NCBI GenBank assembly: GCA_947631215.1
Contig: CANRKN010000082.1
Coordinates: forward strand, 1 to 9,214
DNA: 9,214 nucleotides
Reading direction: 5' to 3'
Origin: an uncultured Oscillospiraceae bacterium
GTDB taxonomy: Bacteria > Bacillota_A > Clostridia > Oscillospirales > Oscillospiraceae
Under the pieces are notes generated by a model, which worked only from the letters and a program-made list of their open reading frames with translations, was not told the DNA's origin and did not search any database. The position numbers and the translations under genes are program-made. Shown here one piece after another: positions 1 through 5,746 of the stretch (its first letter is position 1; every line of letters starts with the position of its first letter).

Positions 1-48
1 ACCCGCCGGGGCGACGCCGCCGAGATGGCGGTCATCGAGCTGGTGTGA
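1..48 (+). CDS. 3' end of an unidentified gene
   Basis: Frame 1 is open from the window edge to a TGA at 46-48 and gives 15 residues ending in EMAVIELV. The codons are GC-rich at the third position, as in the rest of the window, and a strong hairpin follows 16 bases after the stop, which fits a real gene end. The fragment is too short to identify, so no function is proposed. Confidence 0.5.
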   Translation, partial: TRRGDAAEMAVIELV

Positions 49-64
49 CGCCATAAAACGCGCA

Positions 65-95
65 AATGCCCCCTGCCGTTTTGGCAGGGGGCATT
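65..95. terminator. bidirectional hairpin between convergent genes
   Basis: This is a perfect 13-bp inverted repeat (65-77 with 83-95) around the 5-base loop GTTTT. It lies between the end of the + strand gene at 48 and the end of the minus strand gene at 114, where a shared terminator is expected. The tails are weak: there is no clean T-run on either strand, only ATTAATTGT on + and TTGCGCGTTTT on minus. The structure is certain from the sequence; its termination efficiency is inferred. Confidence 0.7.
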
Positions 96-113
96 AATTG
101 TATCCTGTTGGAG

Positions 114-905
114 CTACTTCATATAATAGGCGGCCACGATGCTGGAGGCTAGCACGCCGTCCACCTCGCCCTTCATCAGCGCCTGGAACAGGCCCTCGGT
201 GTTGGTCTGGTAGATAACGGAGCCCAGGCTCTGGACGAACTTCTCGTTCTGGTAGAGGACCCGCTCGTCCGCTACCGTGACCCCAAGATTCTTGCCCTTC
301 AGGCCGGAGCGGCGGCGGATGTGGCTGCCGAAGCGGGCCACCAGCACGTACCGGCTGGAGAGATAGGGGGGAGACACGTCCATATTGTTGGTGATGCCGG
401 CGCTGGGCACGGCCATGGCGATGTCGATGTTGCCGGCGTTCAGCTCCACCTCCGCGTTGGCGATGCTGATGGGGTAGAAGGTGATGTTCCAGCTGAGGTA
501 ATTGCAGATCTGGCCGATCAGGTCCACGTCGAAGCCCTCATAGCCCAGGTTGGACTGGTAACTCATGGGCATGTTGTCCAGGTCGATGCCCACGATGACC
601 TCCCGGGAGGGCACACTGTCCCAGTAGGGCTCCATGGCGTCCTGGTCCCCGTCCACGGCGATGAGGTTCTCCCCGAACCACTGCACCGACGAGGCCCGAA
701 GGGTGCTGCTGGCGGCCAGGACCTTCATGGCCGCGGACACGTAGTCCTTCAGCCTGTCCCCCTTGCGGAAGGCGATATAGTAGTTGCTCTCGCCGCTGTA
801 ATCGTCGATGACCCGGAAACCGCCGCTGCTGCCGCAGGCGCACACCGGCGCCAGCATCACCAGGCAAAGCATAAGGCACAGAGCCCTTTTGACCGTTCGC
901 CGCAC
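114..905 (-). CDS. circularly permuted SBP_bac_3-type substrate-binding lipoprotein
   Basis: Predicted extracellular solute-binding lipoprotein of 263 aa. The start is GTG at 905, chosen for AAGGAGGT at 913-920. Residues 1-23 are a lipoprotein signal peptide and the lipobox V-C-A-C puts the lipid on Cys24. Residues 42-78 (YYIAFRKGD to QWFG) match what is normally the C-terminal end of SBP_bac_3 proteins. After a linker (79-100), residues 101-263 match the normal N-terminal start (REVIVGI, GFDVDL, LKGKNLGVT, EVDGVLASS). The protein ends at AAYYMK, just where the YGIAFRKGD segment would follow in an ordinary family member. The intact neighbour at 2564-3373 shows the normal order. Two ligand contacts typical of amino acid binders are absent: the arginine of the T-x-E-R motif (Ile171 by my alignment) and the aspartate of VxxVxxD (Ser254). 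It lies downstream of the importer operon, behind a terminator, so it may serve that permease. The ligand is unknown and a non-transport sensory or scaffold role is possible. Confidence 0.85.
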   Translation of the reverse strand: MRRTVKRALCLMLCLVMLAPVCACGSSGGFRVIDDYSGESNYYIAFRKGDRLKDYVSAAMKVLAASSTLRASSVQWFGENLIAVDGDQDAMEPYWDSVPSREVIVGIDLDNMPMSYQSNLGYEGFDVDLIGQICNYLSWNITFYPISIANAEVELNAGNIDIAMAVPSAGITNNMDVSPPYLSSRYVLVARFGSHIRRRSGLKGKNLGVTVADERVLYQNEKFVQSLGSVIYQTNTEGLFQALMKGEVDGVLASSIVAAYYMK

Positions 906-924
906 GCGGGGGACCTCCTTCCTG

Positions 925-953
925 AAAAAAGCCGCACATTTTCATGTGCGGCT
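925..953 (-). terminator. intrinsic terminator after the ABC ATPase gene
   Basis: On the minus strand this is a perfect 10-bp stem (953-944 with 939-930) with a 4-base loop, followed by a T-run through 925. It has the form of a strong Rho-independent terminator. It should end most importer transcripts before the permuted binding-protein gene, whose start codon is only 19 bases beyond the T-run. It may act as an attenuator that lowers expression of that gene. Confidence 0.85.
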
Positions 954-956
954 ACT

Positions 957-985
957 ATATTACCTGATGCGCGGGGGAAAATCAA
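957..985 (-). promoter_or_regulatory. possible promoter for the permuted binding protein
   Basis: On the minus strand TTGATT (980-985) is followed after exactly 17 bases by TAATAT (957-962), each 4 of 6 against the sigma-A consensus. Initiation would fall near 950, inside the 5' arm of the terminator at 925-953, so transcripts from here would carry only part of that stem. This is inferred from consensus matching. Confidence 0.4.
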
Positions 986-1001
986 GGGGAGAAATGTCTT
1001 A

Positions 1002-1787
1002 TTAAGACTGTTTGTAGCCCTCCAGGAACCGGCGGGTCCGCTCCTGAGTGGGGGCGTCGATGACCTGATGGGGGTCGCCCTGCTCCACCACTACGCCGCC
1101 ATCCATGAAGATGATCTGGGTGGACACGTCCCGGGCGAAGGCCATCTCGTGGGTGACGATGATCATGGTGGTCTGCCGCTCGGCCAGGCCCCGTATGACC
1201 CGCAGCACCTCCTGGGTGAGCTCCGGGTCCAGGGCGGAGGTGGGCTCGTCGAAGCACAGGATGTCCGGCTGCAGGGCCAGGGCCCGGGCGATGGCCACCC
1301 GCTGCTGCTGGCCGCCGGAGAGCTGGTGGGGGTAGTTGTCCATGCGGTCGGAAAGGCCCATCTGCACCAGAAGCTGCCGGGCCCGGGCGTCGATCTGGGC
1401 GTAGAGCTCCTTTTTCTTCGATTTAAAATCCGGGTCCTCCCTGGCCAGAAGCTGCCCGGCCAGGGTCACGTTCTGAAGGGCGGTATACTGGGGGAACAGG
1501 TTGAAGGACTGGAACACCAGCCCGAAGTGCAGGCGCTTGCGCCGTATCTCCGACTCCCGCTGGGTGGCGGGGTCGGCGGCGTCGAAGATGGTCTCGCCGT
1601 TCACGGCGATGGAGCCCCCGTCGGGGACCTCCAGGAAGTTCAGGCACCGCAGCAGGGTGGTCTTGCCGGAGCCGGAGGAGCCGATGACGGACACCACCTG
1701 CCCCTTCTCCAGGGAGAAGCTGATGCCCTTCAGGACCTCGATGCTGCCGAAGCTCTTTCGTATATCCTTTACGTCCAGAATAGCCAT
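1002..1787 (-). CDS. polar amino acid ABC transporter ATPase (GlnQ/HisP-like)
   Basis: Cytoplasmic ATP-hydrolysing subunit of an amino-acid-type importer, 261 aa, which is normal for the GlnQ/HisP family. The motifs are complete: A-loop Phe13, Walker A GSSGSGKT (36-43), Q-loop Gln93, signature LSGGQ (156-160), Walker B ILCFDE (176-181), D-loop SALD and H-loop His213. I chose ATG 1787 because GAGGAGG lies 5 bases before it and overlaps the TGA stop of the permease at 1798-1800. A longer reading from 1865 would overlap the permease and adds 26 residues with no family resemblance. It is tightly coupled to the permease, probably translationally. The precise substrate cannot be read from an ATPase. 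Confidence 0.96.
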   Translation of the reverse strand: MAILDVKDIRKSFGSIEVLKGISFSLEKGQVVSVIGSSGSGKTTLLRCLNFLEVPDGGSIAVNGETIFDAADPATQRESEIRRKRLHFGLVFQSFNLFPQYTALQNVTLAGQLLAREDPDFKSKKKELYAQIDARARQLLVQMGLSDRMDNYPHQLSGGQQQRVAIARALALQPDILCFDEPTSALDPELTQEVLRVIRGLAERQTTMIIVTHEMAFARDVSTQIIFMDGGVVVEQGDPHQVIDAPTQERTRRFLEGYKQS

Positions 1788-1797
1788 GGCGTCCTCC

Positions 1798-2484
1798 TCA
1801 GCGGAAATAGTCCAGCCGCTTTTCCAGCCGGCCCAGCAGCACCGTGACGATGCCGTTGAAGACAAGATAGTACACGGCGGTGAAGAACAGCGGCCATATG
1901 GCCCCGGCGATGCCGTGGGAGCCCTTGAGGAACGCCTGGCCGGCCCAAATGACCTCCTGCAGGGCGATGATGCGGGCCAGGGCGGTATCCTTCACCAGGG
2001 TGATGATCTCGTTGGACATGGGCGGCACGATGCGCTTGACGACCTGCAGAAGGGTCACCCGGAAGAATATCTGGGACTTCGTCATGCCCAGCACCAGCCC
2101 GGCCTCCTGCTGGCCCACGGGGACGGACTGGATGCCGCCCCGGTAGATCTCGGAGAAGTAGCAGGCGTAGTTGAAGATGAACGCGATGGCGGAGGCCAGA
2201 AACCGGCCCGCCTCGCCGCTGCCCCATATGTTCCTGCCCAGGACCATGCCGGGGAAGTAGAAGATGATGAGAAGCTGGATCATCAGGGGCGTGCCCCGGA
2301 CGATCCATACCACCAGGCGGGTCAGCCAGCTCAGGGGCTTGAAGCGGCTCATGGAGCCGAAGGCGATCACGAGGCCCAGGGGGATGGCCCCGAGACCTGT
2401 GACGAAAAAGAGCTTCAGGGTCTGCAGAAAGCCCACGTTCAGCGCTTTGAGCACCACGGGCATCTGCTGGAGGATAAGTTCCAT
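1798..2484 (-). CDS. polar amino acid ABC transporter permease (HisM/GlnP family)
   Basis: Integral membrane subunit of the importer, 228 aa, the usual length for HisM/GlnP permeases. Hydrophobic segments lie near residues 18-42, 54-80, 94-112 and 195-218. The cytoplasmic coupling loop that docks on the ATPase is clear: EAGLVLGM around 127-134, then FRVTLLQ and LVKDTALA (163-170), matching the EAA-loop and LLKDTSLA motifs. ATG 2484 is preceded by GAGGT at 2492-2496. Only one permease is present, so it probably works as a homodimer with two copies of the ATPase encoded next to it. The ligand is probably an amino acid or related polar solute, by family membership only. Confidence 0.95.
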   Translation of the reverse strand: MELILQQMPVVLKALNVGFLQTLKLFFVTGLGAIPLGLVIAFGSMSRFKPLSWLTRLVVWIVRGTPLMIQLLIIFYFPGMVLGRNIWGSGEAGRFLASAIAFIFNYACYFSEIYRGGIQSVPVGQQEAGLVLGMTKSQIFFRVTLLQVVKRIVPPMSNEIITLVKDTALARIIALQEVIWAGQAFLKGSHGIAGAIWPLFFTAVYYLVFNGIVTVLLGRLEKRLDYFR

Positions 2485-2511
2485 GAAAGAGACCTCAAAA
2501 ACAGTTTTTTG

Positions 2512-2536
2512 CCGGGGAGAGCGGAGCTCTCCCCGG
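2512..2536 (-). other. intra-operon hairpin between binding protein and permease
   Basis: Inverted repeat of about 10 bp (2512-2521 with 2527-2536) with a 5-base loop, in the 79-base gap after the binding-protein stop. On the minus strand it is followed by CAAAAAACTG, not a T-run, so it is not a standard terminator. Such hairpins after binding-protein genes are known to protect the upstream mRNA from 3' decay and raise binding protein over membrane components. That role is inferred here. Confidence 0.6.
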
Positions 2537-2563
2537 TATATGCGGCGTTATGGTCGGTGAGTT

Positions 2564-3373
2564 TTACTCCGCGGCGGCCTCGGCAGCCAGAGCGGTCTGG
2601 TCGATGAGAGAGGCCTGCACGCCGTAGGTCTCGGCGATCTCCTCCATGGTGCCGTCCTCATAGGAGGCCAGGAAGAACTCGTTCAGGGCCTGGGCCAGGT
2701 CGGAGCCCTTGCGGAAGCCCACGCCGTACTCCTCGCTGTTCAGGTTCACGGTGTTCACGAGGTTCTCATAGCTGGTGCCCTCGCCCACCATGGCGGCGGC
2801 CATCAGCAGGTCGATGACGGCGGCGTCGGAGGTGCCGGCGCTGACCTCCAGCAGGGCGTCAGCCTGGGTCAGCACGGGGGTACAGGTGTAGCCAAGGGCC
2901 TCCACCTCAGCCTCGCCGGCGCTGCCGGCCTCCACCGCGAAGACCAGGTCCGCCATATCCTCGGCGGTCTCATAGTCGGCGGCCACGTCCGCAGGCAGGA
3001 TAACGGTCTGAGCGTTGTTGCAGTAGGCGTTGGAGCACTCCATGGCTTCGGTGACCTCGTCGGTGAGGGTCATGCCGTTCCAGACCACGTCGATGGTCTT
3101 AGCGTCCAGCTCCAGGACCTTATTGTCCCACTCGATCTCAATGAACTCCACGTCCACGCCCAGGCTCTCGGCGAAGGCCTTGGCCATGTCGGCGTCGAAG
3201 CCGATCCACTCGCCGTCCTCATCCCGGTAGTCCATGGGGTCGAACTCGGTGATGCCCACCACCAGGGTGCCCTTGTCCTGGACATAGGCCAGGTCGCTCT
3301 CCTCCTCGGCGGCGAAGACGGGGGTGGTCAGCAGCATCATGAATGCCAGGGTAAAAGCAAGAAACTTTTTCAT
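2564..3373 (-). CDS. polar amino acid ABC transporter substrate-binding protein, normal order
   Basis: Extracytoplasmic receptor of the importer, 269 aa, SBP_bac_3 family. I chose ATG 3373 because it starts a classic signal peptide (MKKFLAFTLAFMM) and has AGGAGG 10 bases upstream; the reading from 3418 adds residues before the signal. Cleavage is likely after PVFA or PVFAA (residues 21-22). There is no lipobox cysteine, so this looks like a type I signal. Domain order is canonical: GTLVVGI (35-41), GFDADMAKAF (58-67), VVWNGMTLTDE (96-106), an Asp at 188, and YGVGFRKGS (216-224) leading to the C-terminal helix ending near 251. The family arginine that holds the ligand carboxylate is replaced by Val107. 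First gene of the operon, followed by a hairpin and the permease. The substrate is not determinable from sequence. Confidence 0.95.
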   Translation of the reverse strand: MKKFLAFTLAFMMLLTTPVFAAEEESDLAYVQDKGTLVVGITEFDPMDYRDEDGEWIGFDADMAKAFAESLGVDVEFIEIEWDNKVLELDAKTIDVVWNGMTLTDEVTEAMECSNAYCNNAQTVILPADVAADYETAEDMADLVFAVEAGSAGEAEVEALGYTCTPVLTQADALLEVSAGTSDAAVIDLLMAAAMVGEGTSYENLVNTVNLNSEEYGVGFRKGSDLAQALNEFFLASYEDGTMEEIAETYGVQASLIDQTALAAEAAAE

Positions 3374-3416
3374 TTTTAGTTGTCCTCCTGAGAAGTTGTT
3401 TTCTTGACTGTTCAGC

Positions 3417-3445
3417 ATACTACCACATTAGCGAGATAAAGTAAA
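3417..3445 (-). promoter_or_regulatory. promoter of the ABC importer operon
   Basis: Minus-strand TTTACT (3440-3445), a spacer of exactly 17 bases and TAGTAT (3417-3422) form a sigma-A-like promoter, each box 4 of 6. Initiation near 3410 would give a leader of about 37 bases to the ATG at 3373. Confidence 0.6.
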
Positions 3446-3449
3446 GACC

Positions 3450-3483
3450 TTTTTTCATGTTTCCCGGATATTTTTACATTTTG
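3450..3483. promoter_or_regulatory. imperfect direct repeat in the divergent promoter region
   Basis: The 13-base stretches at 3450-3462 and 3471-3483 match at 10 positions (T-run, CAT core, TT) and start 21 bases apart, which is two helical turns. They lie between the importer promoter and the regulator operon promoter. OmpR-family regulators bind direct repeats, so this is a candidate operator. A-T richness makes a chance match quite possible. Confidence 0.3.
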
Positions 3484-3514
3484 TTCACCCATGGAGGGGG
3501 AACTGGTATATAAT
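3484..3514 (+). promoter_or_regulatory. promoter of the regulator-kinase-protease operon
   Basis: A perfect TATAAT lies at 3509-3514. The best upstream box is TTCACC at 3484-3489 (4 of 6) with a long 19-base spacer, so the promoter may need an activator. Initiation near 3521 would leave a leader of about 45 bases before the ATG at 3566. Confidence 0.6.
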
Positions 3515-3565
3515 TGAGCTACATTGAACAAGTCTGCGCCGGTTTTGCGGCGCGAGGAGGCTGTC

Positions 3566-4255
3566 ATGGCGAAGAAAGCGCTGATCGTCGAGGACGACGA
3601 GAATATATCGGAATTGCTGCGGCTCTACCTGGAGCGGGACGGCTTTGAGGTGCTGCAGGCGATGGACGGCGGCCGGGGCGTGGACCTGGCCCGGAGCTCG
3701 GAGCCGGATATCGTGCTGCTGGACATCATGCTGCCGGTGAAGGACGGCTGGCAGGTGTGCCGGGAGATACGGGGCTTTTCCAAGGCGCCCATCGTCATGC
3801 TCACCGCCAAGGGGGAGACCCGTGACAAGGTGGCGGGCTTGGAGATGGGGGCGGACGACTATATCACCAAGCCCTTTGAAATAAAGGAGCTGCTGGCGAG
3901 AGTGCACGCGGTGCTGCGCCGTACAGACGGCCCGGCGGAAGAAAAGCCCCGGCGCCTGGAATTCGACAAGCTCATCATCAATCTGGACTCCTACGAGCTG
4001 GTGGTGAACGGCAACAAGATCGACACCCCGCCCAAGGAGATGGAGCTTTTGTTCCATCTCGCCAGCGCGCCCAACCGGGTCTATACCCGCAACCAGCTTC
4101 TGGATGAGGTGTGGGGCTTTGACTACTTCGGCGACTCCCGGACCGTGGACGTGCACATCAAGCGCCTGCGGGAAAAATTGGAGGGCGTCTCCGACCAGTG
4201 GCGCTTAAAAACGGTCTGGGGCGTGGGTTATAAATTTGAAGTCGGGGAAGCATAA
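3566..4255 (+). CDS. OmpR/PhoB-family response regulator
   Basis: Cytoplasmic DNA-binding transcription regulator of 229 aa. The receiver domain (about 3-118) has the acidic pair Asp10-Asp11, phosphoacceptor Asp53 in LLLDIMLP, Thr80 and Lys102 (TKPF), so it should be phosphorylatable. The C-terminal half (about 130-226) is a winged-helix domain with the hallmark RTVDVHIKRLREKL and ending in WGVGYKF. ATG 3566 is chosen over a TTG at 3524 because AGGAGG lies 5 bases before it. The kinase gene starts 3 bases after the stop. The pairing with a downstream HtrA-type protease resembles CssR of Bacillus, but orthology is not shown and autoregulation is inferred. Confidence 0.96.
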   Translation: MAKKALIVEDDENISELLRLYLERDGFEVLQAMDGGRGVDLARSSEPDIVLLDIMLPVKDGWQVCREIRGFSKAPIVMLTAKGETRDKVAGLEMGADDYITKPFEIKELLARVHAVLRRTDGPAEEKPRRLEFDKLIINLDSYELVVNGNKIDTPPKEMELLFHLASAPNRVYTRNQLLDEVWGFDYFGDSRTVDVHIKRLREKLEGVSDQWRLKTVWGVGYKFEVGEA

Positions 4256-4258
4256 AAG

Positions 4259-5734
4259 GTGAGACGGAGCGTATTTTTCCGCAGCTTCCTGGTGACCACC
4301 ACCATGTTCGCGGTGTGCTTCATCCTCTTCGGCGCCACCATGTTCCTCATGGGCCGGGCCTTTTTAATAAGAGAGAAGCAGGCCAGCCTCTACGCCACGG
4401 CGGCGGAGGTGGGGCGCTACGCCGAGGCCATGCACACGGAGGAGGAACTGGGAAGCTGGGAGCTCAGGATGAATCTCGCGGCCATCGCCCAGAGCACGGG
4501 AGACCATATCTTCCTCTGCGACCCCGCCGGCACGGTGGTGTCCAGCTCCGACCGGGACCTGACGGCCACCTATATCGGCCGGCAGGTGCCCCAGGCGGTG
4601 GTAGATACCCTGGCCCGGGAGGGGACCTATAGGGGCCTTACCGACCTGGGCGGCTTTTACGAGGGGCGGTATTATGTGGTGGCCCAGCCCCTGGCGGACG
4701 AGGACGGGGCCGTGATCGGCTATGTATTCGTGAACTACGCCGGCTCCGGCTTCTTCGGCGTCTGGGGCGGATTCATGCTGCTGTTCGTGGTCATTGCGGC
4801 GGGGATGCTGGCAGTGGCGGTGGCCTTTGAGTACGCCAACACCCGCAGGCTCGCCCGGCCCCTCAATGAGATGGCGGAGGCCGCCCGGCGCTTCGGCCGG
4901 GGGGATTACAGCGCCCGTGTGAGCCCCTACGAGGATGAGGACGAGATCGGCACGCTCATCGACGCCTTCAATACCATGGCCGACGGCCTGGAGCGGAACG
5001 AGTCCCGCCGGCGGGAGTTCATCGCCAACGTCTCCCATGAGCTGCGCACGCCCATGACCAGTATCTCCGGCTTTGCCGACGGTATCCTGGACGGGACCAT
5101 ACCCCCCTCCGAGGAGCGGAAATATCTGCAGACCATCTCATCTGAATCCAAGCGGCTGGGCCGCCTGGTGCGGAGCATGCTGGATATGTCCCGGCTCCAG
5201 GACGGAGACCCGGCCCGGATGGAGCGGACCTTCGATCTGGGGGAGATGGTGGTGCAGACCCTGCTCAGCTTTGAGGAGCGGGTGAACGCAAAAAAGCTCA
5301 ATGTGGAGCTGGATATGCCCGAGGACGCGCTGCGGGTCAAGGGAGATGTGGACTCTCTGACCCGGGTGGTGTATAATCTTCTGGACAACGCGATAAAATT
5401 CGCCTGGGAGGGCACGGACCTCACCGTCAGCGTGTGGAAGGAAAACGGCAAGGCCTATACCGCCGTGCAGGATGTGGGGCCCACCATCCCCGAGGAGGAG
5501 CTGGCCCTCATCTTCGACAGGTTCCACAAGGCCGACAAGTCCCGCAGCCGGGATAAGGACGGCGTGGGCCTGGGATTATACATGGTGAGGCAGATCCTGT
5601 CCAGCCACGGCCAGGACATATTCGTCACCAGCAAAGAGGGCGTGACCGTGTTCACGTTCACCCTGGCCCTGGCCGACACGGGCCGGGCCAATAAGGAAGA
5701 CGCAGACCCGGCGGGAGCCCGCCGGCCCCGATAA
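4259..5734 (+). CDS. membrane sensor histidine kinase, partner of the preceding regulator
   Basis: Two-transmembrane sensor kinase of 491 aa. Membrane segments lie near residues 9-31 and 168-190, enclosing an extracytoplasmic sensor of about 135 residues with a PAS/CACHE-like look (IFLCDPAGTVVSSSD, then GRYYVVAQPL and GAVIGYVFV). A HAMP linker follows (about 191-243), then the H-box with His260 in NVSHELRTP, N-box NLLDNAIKF (373-381), G1-like DVGPTI (405-410), F-box FDRFHKAD and G2 GVGLGL (435-440). The G1 motif has Thr409 where DxGxG would have glycine. The start is GTG 4259, with GGGGAAG about 8 bases upstream inside the regulator gene, so translation is probably coupled. The signal is unknown; the neighbouring protease suggests envelope protein stress. 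The stop is 12 bases before the protease ATG. Confidence 0.95.
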   Translation: MRRSVFFRSFLVTTTMFAVCFILFGATMFLMGRAFLIREKQASLYATAAEVGRYAEAMHTEEELGSWELRMNLAAIAQSTGDHIFLCDPAGTVVSSSDRDLTATYIGRQVPQAVVDTLAREGTYRGLTDLGGFYEGRYYVVAQPLADEDGAVIGYVFVNYAGSGFFGVWGGFMLLFVVIAAGMLAVAVAFEYANTRRLARPLNEMAEAARRFGRGDYSARVSPYEDEDEIGTLIDAFNTMADGLERNESRRREFIANVSHELRTPMTSISGFADGILDGTIPPSEERKYLQTISSESKRLGRLVRSMLDMSRLQDGDPARMERTFDLGEMVVQTLLSFEERVNAKKLNVELDMPEDALRVKGDVDSLTRVVYNLLDNAIKFAWEGTDLTVSVWKENGKAYTAVQDVGPTIPEEELALIFDRFHKADKSRSRDKDGVGLGLYMVRQILSSHGQDIFVTSKEGVTVFTFTLALADTGRANKEDADPAGARRPR

Positions 5735-5746
5735 GGAGGAGCCCTG

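Noticed and set aside
996..1008. Small palindrome GTCTTA-T-TAAGAC across the ATPase stop codon
   Set aside because: Six base pairs around one base cannot form a useful RNA hairpin, and no known operator matches it.
321..1847. 508-codon + strand open frame, antisense to the binding protein and ATPase genes
   Set aside because: It is a GC-rich shadow: the translation is a His/Gly/Val/Asp-rich string without domain features, while the minus strand carries complete family motifs.
1501..2607. 368-codon + strand open frame
   Set aside because: It is antisense to the well-supported ATPase and permease genes, and its product resembles no protein family.
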